NCBI GenBank assembly: GCA_017617145.1
Contig: JAFZWX010000239.1
Span: 1-40,685, forward strand
Direction of reading: 5' to 3'
Length of the DNA: 40,685 nucleotides
Source of the DNA: Treponema sp.
GTDB taxonomy: Bacteria > Spirochaetota > Spirochaetia > Treponematales > Treponemataceae
The notes below the pieces were generated by a model. The model did no database searches. It was not told the origin of the DNA and saw only the letters and a list, made by a program, of their open reading frames with translations. Position numbers and translations under genes: made by a program. The first letter of the stretch is position 1. Each line of letters opens with the position of its first letter. Of this stretch, positions 16,306 through 23,963 are shown piece after piece.

Positions 16306-17407
16306 CTAAGAATATTTCTCCTTCAAGTTTAATTTCAAATTCGTTTTTTAATACTGAAATTTCAGTTTCGGATAAAACAGGAATTTCTGGTAAAAAATTA
16401 TGAATGTACTTTGCAAACGATAATCGTAAATCATGAGGACAAACCAATACTGTGTTTGAAATCTGTTCTTTAGAATTAGAAAGCAATTCAGAAATTTTAT
16501 TTACCAGCTTTCTTTTAATTTCAGGTTCCAAAGAAATTTCAGGAATATCAATTTTTGAATCAGAAGCACAAATATTTTTATCTAATAATGTACAAAGACT
16601 TTCAGAAACAATAAGTACATGAACAACCTTGCTTTCATCAACATATCTGGAAATTATTCTAAGTGCTAATTTTTCTCTGATTTTTTCAACTAGAAATAAT
16701 ATATTCTTTTTTTCATCTGTATAATCTGCAATCGTTTCTAGAATTGTATTCATATCTTTTATAGAAACATGTTCTTCCAGTAAATAATTCAAAATTATTT
16801 TAAGATTTGATGCAGGAAATGTTTTCTTGAAAAATACATCAGAATAAACATCCGGATTAATCTTACGAACTTTCTCGGCAAGGGTATTAACAAGACATTG
16901 ATCTAAAATCTTAGTTCTATTTTTTTTGAGTATTGTTTCATAATGTTCTGCAATTACTTTAAATGTTGGAACACATACATATCCTGCTTTTTCATACACA
17001 TCACGATATTCTTTTTCGACAACATATGCATCCATATTATAAGACGGATCTTTAGTTTTTCGAACAAAGGGAACATCTGGTTCTTGTATAACATTACCGC
17101 TATCTATACATAAAAAATCGTTTGGACCGAGTTTGAATTCTCCAGCTTTTAATCCATTAAATAAAAATTGATATTCATCGGGATTAAGAGACATGTTGTC
17201 TCGAATATGTATTTTTGGAATCGGAATGCCATACTCATCGTCAAATTTATTTTTTTTATAAGTAATTTCCCTCAACAAAGAATTATTGTCGTCATTACCT
17301 AAAAGAGGAATTAAACCATAACCAATGTGAAGCTCAAAAATATATGGTTGTTCCCCAAAATTTTTATAAATTCCATCATCATAATCTCTAAACGGTTCCC
17401 CTGACAT
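16277..17407 (-). CDS. Soluble FlhA cytoplasmic domain homolog
   Basis: The 376 residues match the FHIPEP cytoplasmic domain: IFELHIGYGLIPLL (23-36), PIPKIHIRDNMSLNPDEY, EKAGYVCVPTFKVIAEHY, LNYLLEEHVSIKDMNTILE and IADYTDEKKN. Complete FlhA is about 690 residues with eight N-terminal membrane helices; none is present here, so the protein is cytosolic. In FlhA this domain forms a nonameric ring that receives chaperone-substrate complexes. The start lies one base after the stop of the VWA gene and the end overlaps the FlhB-like gene, placing it in a coupled MoxR-VWA-FlhA-FlhB unit. It may form a soluble ring or occupy FlhA partners; both are inference. Full-length FlhA is presumably encoded on the host chromosome. 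Confidence 0.87.
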   Translation of the reverse strand: MSGEPFRDYDDGIYKNFGEQPYIFELHIGYGLIPLLGNDDNNSLLREITYKKNKFDDEYGIPIPKIHIRDNMSLNPDEYQFLFNGLKAGEFKLGPNDFLCIDSGNVIQEPDVPFVRKTKDPSYNMDAYVVEKEYRDVYEKAGYVCVPTFKVIAEHYETILKKNRTKILDQCLVNTLAEKVRKINPDVYSDVFFKKTFPASNLKIILNYLLEEHVSIKDMNTILETIADYTDEKKNILFLVEKIREKLALRIISRYVDESKVVHVLIVSESLCTLLDKNICASDSKIDIPEISLEPEIKRKLVNKISELLSNSKEQISNTVLVCPHDLRLSFAKYIHNFLPEIPVLSETEISVLKNEFEIKLEGEIFLDEESEENTI

Positions 17408-17408
17408 T

Positions 17409-18551
17409 TTATGCCCCTTTCGATTGTAAGCTCGGTATCCACGTAGCCCTACAATTCTTCAAATCTTTTATCCAATGAATGGCATCGTCATATTCTCCTT
17501 TGCCGGTTAAAATCCAGAGAATCTGTTTTCTTAGTTTGATTTTTGGAACATCTGCATACCCATCTGTAAAAATTATAAGTCCCTGGTATTCTGGATGAGC
17601 TTCGTAATAATCTATGGCGCACTGGAAGTCTGTTCCGCCGCGGCCAACTATTTTGATTTTTCCGGTGGCTTTTTTAAGTTCAAATTCCTGCTTGATTTCT
17701 GTATCAAAGGCAATTACATTTATGGCTTCTACACCGTAACTGAAAAAGCGGTTGATGATTGAAAAAAAGTGCTGCAGGTCATCAGAGCCGATTGAGCCGC
17801 TTACATCCACAGCAACAAGAAGATGTGTCTTTGGTTCAAACTTGCTTCCCATAAATTCAAAGCCGTAGCGGCGATTAGGTTTCATTCTTGTAAGCAGGCG
17901 ACGCTGACTGATTATGCTTGCACGGAACTGCGACAAGATACGGCGGTAGTCCATTGGGATTTTGAGAGAGGCGGTAATTGTTTCCTGGAACTGGCCGCTT
18001 ATACTACCCCACTGATTTGTTTTCTGGGCTTTTTGAATCTGCATGTTTACGTTGTCGCAGATTTCTTCATCTTCATCCCAGTTTTCAGAACATGAGGCGG
18101 CAGCTTGGTATTCTTGTAACTGGCCTTCATCACTTGGCATTACATCCGGGCAAATATGATAAAGCTTTCGATAATATTCTTCATAACTTAAACCTTTTTC
18201 TAAATTATAGTATTCCGCATTTTTAAGCTTAGAATCAAAATAGCAGTGCTCGCTGATTGTAACATCACTGGCAGTAGCAAGCGCAGACCGGTTTGGATTC
18301 TGTGGTACTCGCTGATACGGATGCTTGAGTAAAATGCGGGTCACTTCATTTTTGAGGCCCTGCGCAATTTCGTCGGTGCTACAATTTTGGAGAAGCTTTG
18401 GATTATATTCTATGCGGCGTTTTCCGGTTCTGAACGGACACTTTATTTGGGTGTTTTCTTCAAGCTTATGAGTACAGTACACATTGAAAAGCAGCGGCTC
18501 GTACAAAAACCAGTTGTCGACAACGCGGCTGATTTGGTCTTTTATACTCAT
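17409..18551 (-). CDS. VWA-domain protein (DUF2201/CoxE-like), partner of MoxR
   Basis: A 380-residue protein. The C-terminal VWA domain has a full MIDAS: DVSGS near residue 247, GGTDF near 303 and FTDG near 325. The N-terminal part resembles the metallopeptidase-like region of DUF2201 proteins, although no HExxH is visible. VWA proteins paired with MoxR ATPases act as metal-dependent adaptors that present clients for remodelling. The start codon overlaps the MoxR stop by one base (TAATG), the hallmark of coupling. The next gene, one base away, is the FlhA-like gene, which suggests that the FlhA/FlhB-like proteins are the clients or effectors of this pair. Confidence 0.88.
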   Translation of the reverse strand: MSIKDQISRVVDNWFLYEPLLFNVYCTHKLEENTQIKCPFRTGKRRIEYNPKLLQNCSTDEIAQGLKNEVTRILLKHPYQRVPQNPNRSALATASDVTISEHCYFDSKLKNAEYYNLEKGLSYEEYYRKLYHICPDVMPSDEGQLQEYQAAASCSENWDEDEEICDNVNMQIQKAQKTNQWGSISGQFQETITASLKIPMDYRRILSQFRASIISQRRLLTRMKPNRRYGFEFMGSKFEPKTHLLVAVDVSGSIGSDDLQHFFSIINRFFSYGVEAINVIAFDTEIKQEFELKKATGKIKIVGRGGTDFQCAIDYYEAHPEYQGLIIFTDGYADVPKIKLRKQILWILTGKGEYDDAIHWIKDLKNCRATWIPSLQSKGA

Positions 18552-19627
18552 TATTTAATCCCCGCAACGAAACGTGTCATCTTTGAATAAAGCTCAGGGC
18601 ACTCGCCTATAATGAAGACAAGCGCATTCGGATACATAGTTCCGCTGAACATGTTGGCAAAATGGGCCATAGCTTCGCGAAGATGTTTTTCTTCAAGGAA
18701 ATTGAAATAGGCTGCGAGATTCTGTGCCATAAGGTCCTTGTCGGCATCACCATACTTATCGCTTTCGAGGTATACAAAAACTGCGTCATTAATAGTTGCA
18801 AGCTGAGGTGTTTTGTAAGTTTCAAGCTTGAGCCTGTTCATTTCGTAATTACCAAGCAAGAGTTCCTTTGCAGTCAAAAGATGATTGTGATCCAAAAACT
18901 CAAAGAATCGATTTGCAGTAACGCCGCCAACAATTCCAGCAATTATGCTTTTGTGGCTTTGCTTCAAAACTTCCTTTCCGCTGATGATTTCGGAAACTCT
19001 AACCCAGGCACGACGGTCCGGTGTCTTTTCCAGGTTTTCCATATCTTCAATGGCCATCTGATTATCAAGCGCTTTAGGATTAGCAGCAATGTAAGTTGTA
19101 ATACGTTCATCAATTCCATTTTTGTTTGCCCACAATAGCCAGTCCTGAACACTTGGAACAAACTCGTAAATGTTAAAGCGGCTTACAAGTGCCGGGTCCA
19201 AATCTGTGAGCTGATATTCTTCACCATTATTCACTGCAGAAATAATCCGACTTCCTGCTGGTAAAGAACGACCTGCAAGCTTACGGTTCAAGGCAAGGTC
19301 CATGATTGTCTGCAAAACTTCAGGGCGGGCACGGTTGAGCTCATCCAAAAAAAGTACAACCGGAGTATCATCAGTCGGGAACCAGTATGGCGGCATAAAT
19401 TCCGTGTGACCGGTTTCTTCGTTTTTATGAGGAATACCAATAAGGTCTCCAGGGTCACTCATCTGGCCCAAAAACAATGACACTACTTTACAGCCCTTGG
19501 CGGTGTAAAATTTTTCCAATATCTGCGACTTACCTATACCATGCTTACCCATGAGCATGATGTTCTGATTAGCGGGTGTTTCTTCCAAAATTTCCAAAAG
19601 CATGTTGCCATCAATTCTTACTGCCAT
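18551..19627 (-). CDS. MoxR-family AAA+ ATPase
   Basis: A 358-residue MoxR-type AAA+ protein. Walker A is GKHGIGKS (27-34), Walker B VVLFLDELNRA (D95, E96), and sensor 1 is in the ISAVNNGEEY segment, followed by DLDPALVSRF with the arginine finger. The insert QMSDPGDLIGIP before Walker B is typical of the VWA-associated branch. It is an energy-using chaperone expected to act with the VWA protein encoded immediately downstream. All catalytic residues look intact. It overlaps the upstream gene by 17 bp. MoxR-VWA pairs occur in metal-insertion chaperones and in vWA-MoxR-associated conflict systems; the FlhA/FlhB-like neighbours make this one unusual. Confidence 0.9.
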   Translation of the reverse strand: MAVRIDGNMLLEILEETPANQNIMLMGKHGIGKSQILEKFYTAKGCKVVSLFLGQMSDPGDLIGIPHKNEETGHTEFMPPYWFPTDDTPVVLFLDELNRARPEVLQTIMDLALNRKLAGRSLPAGSRIISAVNNGEEYQLTDLDPALVSRFNIYEFVPSVQDWLLWANKNGIDERITTYIAANPKALDNQMAIEDMENLEKTPDRRAWVRVSEIISGKEVLKQSHKSIIAGIVGGVTANRFFEFLDHNHLLTAKELLLGNYEMNRLKLETYKTPQLATINDAVFVYLESDKYGDADKDLMAQNLAAYFNFLEEKHLREAMAHFANMFSGTMYPNALVFIIGECPELYSKMTRFVAGIK

Positions 19628-20318
19628 ATTTTAATTCCTCCATCAACACAGCCGGATTTTCTAAAAATTCTTTATGCAAAATCCGGATTGTTTTTCCTTT
19701 GTATCGCAATGACGAATAAAGATTGCGTTGCACCAGATTCTTAAACTTTTCGTCAGTAGCATCGTACACACTGCGAATTGAATTCTGTGCAATTTCTATT
19801 GTCTTACTCGTCAAACCTCTTATGCTCTCCTCTACCCTTTTATATTGCTCAAGCAGGCCAACAAAAAGCTCCAGCTTGTCATTAAAAAGCGTGTTACATA
19901 AATCTGTTACGATGTTGCCGACTATCTTAAACTCGTCCAAAGTAAAAAGTTTGAGCATTGGTGAATGCGGCAGCATCCTCATGGTAATATCGTTTTTACA
20001 GATAACTACAGAAAGCTCATCAAACGACTGAACGTATCCGTAATTATGAAAACGGACTTTAAGTTCCACCCTGTAAGGATGTCCAGTTTCTGTAAACCCA
20101 AGTCCATATTTTTTGCAAACCTCCCCTATTTCATTTCGTAAATATTCCACCACCTCATCCATTTCAAGGTTATCTCGCACCAGAAAAAAATCTGCCTGAA
20201 GCGAATGCTTTTTTAATAGGTCCCAGATTATTCCATGCCAGAATTCCGAATGGACAAGAGCAAATAATTCTCTCTCTTCTGTAACAAGCTTCCAGTGCAA
20301 ATCCTCATCATTTTTCAT
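19611..20318 (-). CDS. Uncharacterised protein, paralog family with 20315 and 21119
   Basis: A 235-residue soluble protein that I do not recognise. Helical N-terminus, then a beta-rich part, then a helical core (SKTIEIAQNSIRSVYDA) and the ending HKEFLENPAVLMEELK. The broken gene at 21119-21862 is a close relative, sharing KTIxIAQxSI and HKEFLxNPxxL. The 250-residue protein at 20315 has the same order of elements with little identity. It overlaps that gene by 4 bp (ATGA) and the MoxR gene by 17 bp, so all are coupled. Its constant position before MoxR-VWA suggests a sensor or specificity subunit, by analogy only. Confidence 0.7.
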   Translation of the reverse strand: MKNDEDLHWKLVTEERELFALVHSEFWHGIIWDLLKKHSLQADFFLVRDNLEMDEVVEYLRNEIGEVCKKYGLGFTETGHPYRVELKVRFHNYGYVQSFDELSVVICKNDITMRMLPHSPMLKLFTLDEFKIVGNIVTDLCNTLFNDKLELFVGLLEQYKRVEESIRGLTSKTIEIAQNSIRSVYDATDEKFKNLVQRNLYSSLRYKGKTIRILHKEFLENPAVLMEELKYGSKN

Positions 20319-21067
20319 ACAGGGACCTCTTGCCCTTCGAGAGCCTCAGGGACCGCAACCATTCCATCTGGGGCGGCCTCCCTCTTTGAACAACAAACCT
20401 TATCTTCAATTTTCATTTCGCAGGGATTATTCAAAAGGTTTATTAACAGAGAGGCATCGGATGCAAACGGCTTATGGAAAATTTCAATTTCATAAACATC
20501 ATTGTCTGATGTCTGAAAAACAATGTTGCTCTTGAGTCTTTTTTGATTAAGCTTATATTTCCAGAACTTCTTTGCAAAAACAGACTCACACAAAGCTTTA
20601 ATAGATGTGCTTACAATTTCCCCAGATTTTTTATTAAGGTAAAACTTTTCACGTACACTTTCGTTTTTTTGAATGAGCGGCTTAAGGTCAATATCAATAT
20701 AATCCTGAATCCACTTAAGCCCCGCCTTGTAGTTTCCATGTTCAAAATGCTGAGTACTTATATGCGGTGCCGAAATTGAAAAATCCCCGGTGTTTTTTTC
20801 TATGCCAATATAAAAAGGAAAAGGCACAAGCGACATGTAATAATGGTCGTTATGAGAAAAGCCCGTACACTTAAGGCGGTTCTTTTTTGCAAGCTCTTGC
20901 AGCCCGTTCTTAAGCCCAGAAATTGCTTCTCCCACAGAAAGCTCCTGGTCGCACTCATAATCCTTCTGCTTATACAAAAGTGAATTATAAGCCTCTTTCC
21001 AGAACTCCCCGGAAATGCGGTAGATGATTTCGTTAATTTCAACACAAGATTCTTCGTTATTGTTCAT
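20315..21067 (-). CDS. Uncharacterised first gene of the MoxR-VWA-FlhA-FlhB operon
   Basis: A 250-residue protein with no recognised domain. The layout resembles the next gene product: FWKEAYNSLL near the start, a beta-rich middle, STSIKALCESVF, and VYEIEIFHKPFASDASLLINLL. The final 20 or so residues (AAPDGMVAVPEALEGQEV) are encoded by a dispersed palindromic repeat, so the natural C-terminus has been altered by that insertion. An AGGA precedes the ATG. It is preceded by a perfect copy of the shared operator (21093-21107) and so sets the expression of the whole operon down to 15139. Confidence 0.7.
   Translation of the reverse strand: MNNNEESCVEINEIIYRISGEFWKEAYNSLLYKQKDYECDQELSVGEAISGLKNGLQELAKKNRLKCTGFSHNDHYYMSLVPFPFYIGIEKNTGDFSISAPHISTQHFEHGNYKAGLKWIQDYIDIDLKPLIQKNESVREKFYLNKKSGEIVSTSIKALCESVFAKKFWKYKLNQKRLKSNIVFQTSDNDVYEIEIFHKPFASDASLLINLLNNPCEMKIEDKVCCSKREAAPDGMVAVPEALEGQEVPV
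20332..20354. repeat. Dispersed palindromic repeat inside a coding 3' end
   Basis: A GCCCTTCGAGAGCCTCAGGG copy lies within the last codons of the gene at 20315-21067 and supplies its terminal residues. Confidence 0.7.
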
Positions 21068-21075
21068 ACATCCTA

Positions 21076-21107
21076 AATATAGTGTGGTCGACTATCATTT
21101 AATGATA
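21076..21107 (-). promoter_or_regulatory. Palindromic operator plus -10 for the MoxR-VWA-FlhA-FlhB operon
   Basis: TATCATTTAATGATA (21093-21107) is a perfect 15-bp palindrome around its centre. Read leftward, an 11-bp gap leads to TATATT (21076-21081), and the ATG at 21067 follows closely. Confidence 0.8.
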
Positions 21108-21118
21108 TTGCGAAAAAT

Positions 21119-21862
21119 TTATTCAGATTTTTTCTTAAGTTTTTGGATGAGGATTTGCGGGTTATCAAGGAATTCTTTATGCCGAATACAAATTTCTTCA
21201 CCATCAATCATTAGTTTAGAAAATAGACAGGATTGAGATATTTGCTTAAATTTTTGTTTTGATTTTTCATAAAGACTTTTAATAGAACTTTGCGCTATAT
21301 CAATTGTCTTTACTGTAAGATACTGAACATCTTCTTCAAGTTTTTTTCTGTAGCTTATAAAATCAGTAAGATGTATATCTGGAGATGTTAATATTATATT
21401 ACAATAATCAATAATTATTTTTTCAACAATCAGATATTCATCAAGCCGGAAAATTCGAGTCATAGAATTGTAAGGGAGTACTTCAAGGAAAATTCCAACC
21501 TTAGTTACCCTTATAGAAATTTCGTTTTGCAATGGAGTCTAATCTTTTTTTGAAAATCTCAAATCATAACATAACCACAAATCAAGAATAATATCATTTT
21601 TAGTCGTTAGTCTTCTGCATTTAATTTTATACTCAGCACGGAGTTTTTTTAAAACATTGTGCAAATATACTTCTACTTCTGACTGTGTCGGTTTTTTCCC
21701 AACAAGATAAAATTCTTCCTGGTAACTATGCTTATCCAAAAGTTCATAAAAAATAGTCCGCCAAAATGCACATTTCCATAAATCACTCTGTGCTTGCTTA
21801 ATGAGTTCATTCTTTTCTTCTTCGATTACACTTCGAATAAAATATGAATCGCAATCTGCCAT
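21119..21862 (-). pseudogene. Paralog of the 235-residue protein, interrupted by one in-frame TAG
   Basis: Two open segments (21539-21862 and 21119-21532) lie in the same frame and are separated only by a TAG codon at 21539-21541 (read as KKD-stop-TPLQ). Together they encode about 247 residues that align from end to end with the 235-residue protein at 19611, including KTIDIAQSSIKSLYE and HKEFLDNPQILIQKLK. Apart from the stop nothing is missing, and the operator promoter upstream is intact. A recent nonsense mutation is most likely. Restart at the TTG seven bases after the stop, readthrough, or a base-calling error are alternatives. No ribosome binding site is obvious before the TTG. Confidence 0.7.
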
Positions 21863-21870
21863 ATAATAAT

Positions 21871-21902
21871 AATATATGGGATAAGCCTCTCATTTTATGA
21901 TA
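21871..21902 (-). promoter_or_regulatory. Operator variant plus -10 for the interrupted paralog
   Basis: TCTCATTTTATGATA (21888-21902) has one changed arm base. Read leftward it has the usual 11-bp gap to TATATT (21871-21876). Confidence 0.7.
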
Positions 21903-21918
21903 TTCTCCTGGAAAAATA

Positions 21919-22363
21919 TGTAACAGTTCTGTTATCTAAATGTCATCATTATGAACTGATATATACATCATCCTGAACTTGTTTCAGGATCTATATGTAA
22001 ACCAATATGAGATTCCGAAACAAGTTCGGAATGACAGAGGGAAGGGTATGTAACAGTTCTGTTATCTCCGTGGTCCCTGAGCCTGTCGAAGGGCAGGGTA
22101 AGATACCGTAATGTAACACTTCTGTTATCCAAACCCTCGTCATTGCGAGCGAAGCGCGGCAATCCAGATACAAAAAGGCATCTGTTACAATAATAGGGGA
22201 GGTATATGTAACAGTTCTGTTATCTTTGGCCCTTCGACAGGCTCTGGGACCGCATATTTTATCTCTGAGGCTTCATTTATTATCTCAGGAACAATATATT
22301 TTCCCATAACAATCGCACATATGTAACACTTCTGTTATCTAAATATGTAACAGTTTTGTTATC
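21919..22363. repeat. Upstream iteron array of the replication origin
   Basis: At least six copies of an 18-bp iteron, TGTAACAGTTCTGTTATC or a one- to two-base variant, begin at 21919, 22049, 22112, 22207, 22322 and 22346, all in the same orientation. The core TAACAG-NN-CTGTTA is itself palindromic. Spacing is irregular because other palindromic repeats lie between copies. The same element occurs downstream of the rep gene, so these are RepA binding sites with roles in initiation, copy control or rep/par expression. Confidence 0.85.
21966..22165. repeat. Cluster of dispersed palindromic repeats between iterons
   Basis: At least four different short palindromes lie here: TCCTGAACTTGTTTCAGGAT (21971-21990), ATTCCGAAACAAGTTCGGAA (about 22012-22032), the GGTCCCTGAGCCTGTCGAAG type (22071-22094), and GTCATTGCGAGCGAAGCGCG (about 22137-22165). 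These resemble the dispersed intergenic repeats known from many bacterial genomes. Two more copies of the third type lie at 22228-22252 and 22371-22394. They have probably been inserted between iterons and explain the irregular spacing. Confidence 0.7.
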
Positions 22364-22526
22364 CATTTTGGGGTCCCTAAGTCTGTCGAAGAGCTGTTTT
22401 CACAGTATCCCCCAAATCGCAAATAACGCGAAAAAACAGGGGGTAGTGAGGCAGGGCGACATATTACTCAAAAAATTTTTTTGGACGCGTCTACGGCAAT
22501 CCTAGAGCGAGGTTAAAAAGATTAGA

Positions 22527-22695
22527 TTTTTTCTAATATTTCTAATATGTTTTCTAATCTTTCTAATGTTTCTTATAAGTATTTTTCTAACTAATTTTAT
22601 TATCATTTTTCTAATATATCTAATGATTAATATTAGAATTATTAGAAAACTTACATTTTCTATTTGCTTTTTTCTAAAAAATATGATTAGATATA
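22527..22695. promoter_or_regulatory. Putative partition centromere and parA promoter region
   Basis: An AT-rich stretch upstream of parA contains repeated TTTCTAATAT-like units, several spaced about 10-11 bp apart (22530-22570) with more near 22584 and 22607. Inverted ATTAGAA copies lie near 22633-22646. Arrays like this directly upstream of parA are typical parS/parC sites bound by a ribbon-helix-helix partner, which would also repress the par operon. Confidence 0.7.
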
Positions 22696-22735
22696 TATAG
22701 GGACAAAAAAACTAACATTTTTGAGGTGGGACATT

Positions 22736-23488
22736 ATGAAAAAGATTGCTGTGGCTATCCAGAAGGGTGGTGTAGGTAAAACTACAATGAGCTTATCCCT
22801 TGCAGCCGAACTTGCAAATCAGAAAAAAAAGGTACTTCTTGTAGATGCAGATCCTCAGGGTAACTCTACCGGAACACTCCTTGAATCCTTTGAACATGAC
22901 CTGGCAGAAGCTCTCTATGGTGATGTAACAGTAGACGAAGTTGTTTGCCCGACTTCTGTAAATAATCTTTATATTATTCCAACAAATTCAATCGACCGAA
23001 AAGGAAGCCGTTCTCTTAAGACCTATAGAGCAAGTGAAGCTTCTAAAGAGCCTTTTATTTTTGTTGATCTTTGTGAAGAAGTAGAAAAGCTTGGCTTTGA
23101 TTATTGTATTTTTGATACATCCCCTGCTTTTGACGCTTTTGAAGAAAATATCATGACCGCAAGCGATGAAGTTATCGTTGTTATAAAGGCCGATGCATAT
23201 TCTCAGGACGGACTTCAGATTTTCAAAGAAAACCTTGATGGCTTCAAAAAACGCAAGCGAGTTCAGAATCCAAAGTTCGAAATAATTGTTCTTAATGAAA
23301 TAAATAAAACTATCAAGCTTACAGACATCATTCAAAAAGGTCTTAAAGCCGGAGATTTCAAAGTTGTATATGTTCCAGTTGATCAGGACTTTAAATATGC
23401 AACTATTGCACGTCAGACAATTCAGCAGCGGGGTGGAAAACCGGAAACACTTGAAGCCCTCAAAAAGCTTGCAAAACTTGTTAAATAA
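22736..23488 (+). CDS. parA: ParA-type partition ATPase
   Basis: The 250 residues have a deviant Walker A, KGGVGKTT (10-17), followed by [16 protein letters not shown], a Walker B in [11 protein letters not shown], and the [15 protein letters not shown] segment typical of small plasmid ParA/Soj proteins. It segregates the plasmid by moving on the nucleoid in an ATP-dependent way. The frame opens at a TTG at 22721, but the ATG at 22736 has GAGGTGGG immediately upstream and begins at the canonical [12 protein letters not shown], so it is preferred. There is no N-terminal helix-turn-helix, which makes it a type Ib ParA. The small gene 20 bp downstream encodes the DNA-binding partner. Confidence 0.95.
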   Translation: MKKIAVAIQKGGVGKTTMSLSLAAELANQKKKVLLVDADPQGNSTGTLLESFEHDLAEALYGDVTVDEVVCPTSVNNLYIIPTNSIDRKGSRSLKTYRASEASKEPFIFVDLCEEVEKLGFDYCIFDTSPAFDAFEENIMTASDEVIVVIKADAYSQDGLQIFKENLDGFKKRKRVQNPKFEIIVLNEINKTIKLTDIIQKGLKAGDFKVVYVPVDQDFKYATIARQTIQQRGGKPETLEALKKLAKLVK

Positions 23489-23508
23489 AAAGGATAGGAG
23501 GTTTTATT

Positions 23509-23940
23509 ATGCCAATAGCAAGAAAAATTGATAAGGATATTCCAAAAGACTTTCTTAATCAGGTGAAAACAAATCTTAAGAAAACCACAGTCGTAGTAGA
23601 AGAAGAACCTAATGTAGCAGAGACTGTCAAAACATCACAAACAAATGTGCAAACATCAGCTGGCCCTTCGACAAGCTCAGGGATCGCAATATCCACTCAG
23701 CCTCCAAAAGCCTTTGAAACAACGTCTACAAGCGACATTCCGGTAAAAACCGACAAATATGCCGACGTAATGAATATCCGCCTCTCTAAGGGCCGTAGAA
23801 ACGAAATAAAGGCCTTTTGTTCAAGCAATGGAGTAACAGTAACACAATTTATTGAATCTTCTTATGAGTTCCTTGCCCGCGAAGCTGCAGCCGGAAACAT
23901 TTCTATTTCAAAGGGCGGCATTTCTAAAAAAATAATTTAA
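23509..23940 (+). CDS. Ribbon-helix-helix partition partner (ParB/ParG-like)
   Basis: A 143-residue protein with a disordered N-terminal half and a C-terminal ribbon-helix-helix at about 83-130 (MNIRLSKGRRNEIKAFCSSN, then VTQFIESSYEFLA). This is the usual type Ib partner of ParA, binding the centromere repeats upstream. TAGGAGG sets the ATG at 23509. Codons at 23661-23687 are a copy of the dispersed palindromic repeat and encode AGPSTSSGIA in the linker, an insertion evidently tolerated because the linker is unstructured. The gene lies between parA and repA in one operon. Confidence 0.85.
   Translation: MPIARKIDKDIPKDFLNQVKTNLKKTTVVVEEEPNVAETVKTSQTNVQTSAGPSTSSGIAISTQPPKAFETTSTSDIPVKTDKYADVMNIRLSKGRRNEIKAFCSSNGVTVTQFIESSYEFLAREAAAGNISISKGGISKKII
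23661..23687. repeat. Dispersed palindromic repeat inserted in frame in the par gene
   Basis: GGCCCTTCGACAAGCTCAGG and flanks form a repeat copy read in frame as GPSTSSG. Confidence 0.8.
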
Positions 23941-23963
23941 AAAACCAGAATGTGGTGGGAAAC

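Noticed and set aside
15139..21862. A full flagellar or type III secretion operon
   Set aside because: No membrane components (FliP, FliQ, FliR, FlhA or FlhB helices), rod, hook or filament genes are present; only soluble domains occur.
21919..22363. CRISPR array from the repeated TGTAACAGTTCTGTTATC units
   Set aside because: The units are 18 bp, irregularly spaced, recur after the rep gene in inverted orientation, and have the structure of iterons.
22527..22695. CRISPR-like array from the repeated TTTCTAAT units
   Set aside because: The repeats are short, imperfect and spaced about one helical turn apart with no unique spacers; there are no cas genes. A partition site fits better.
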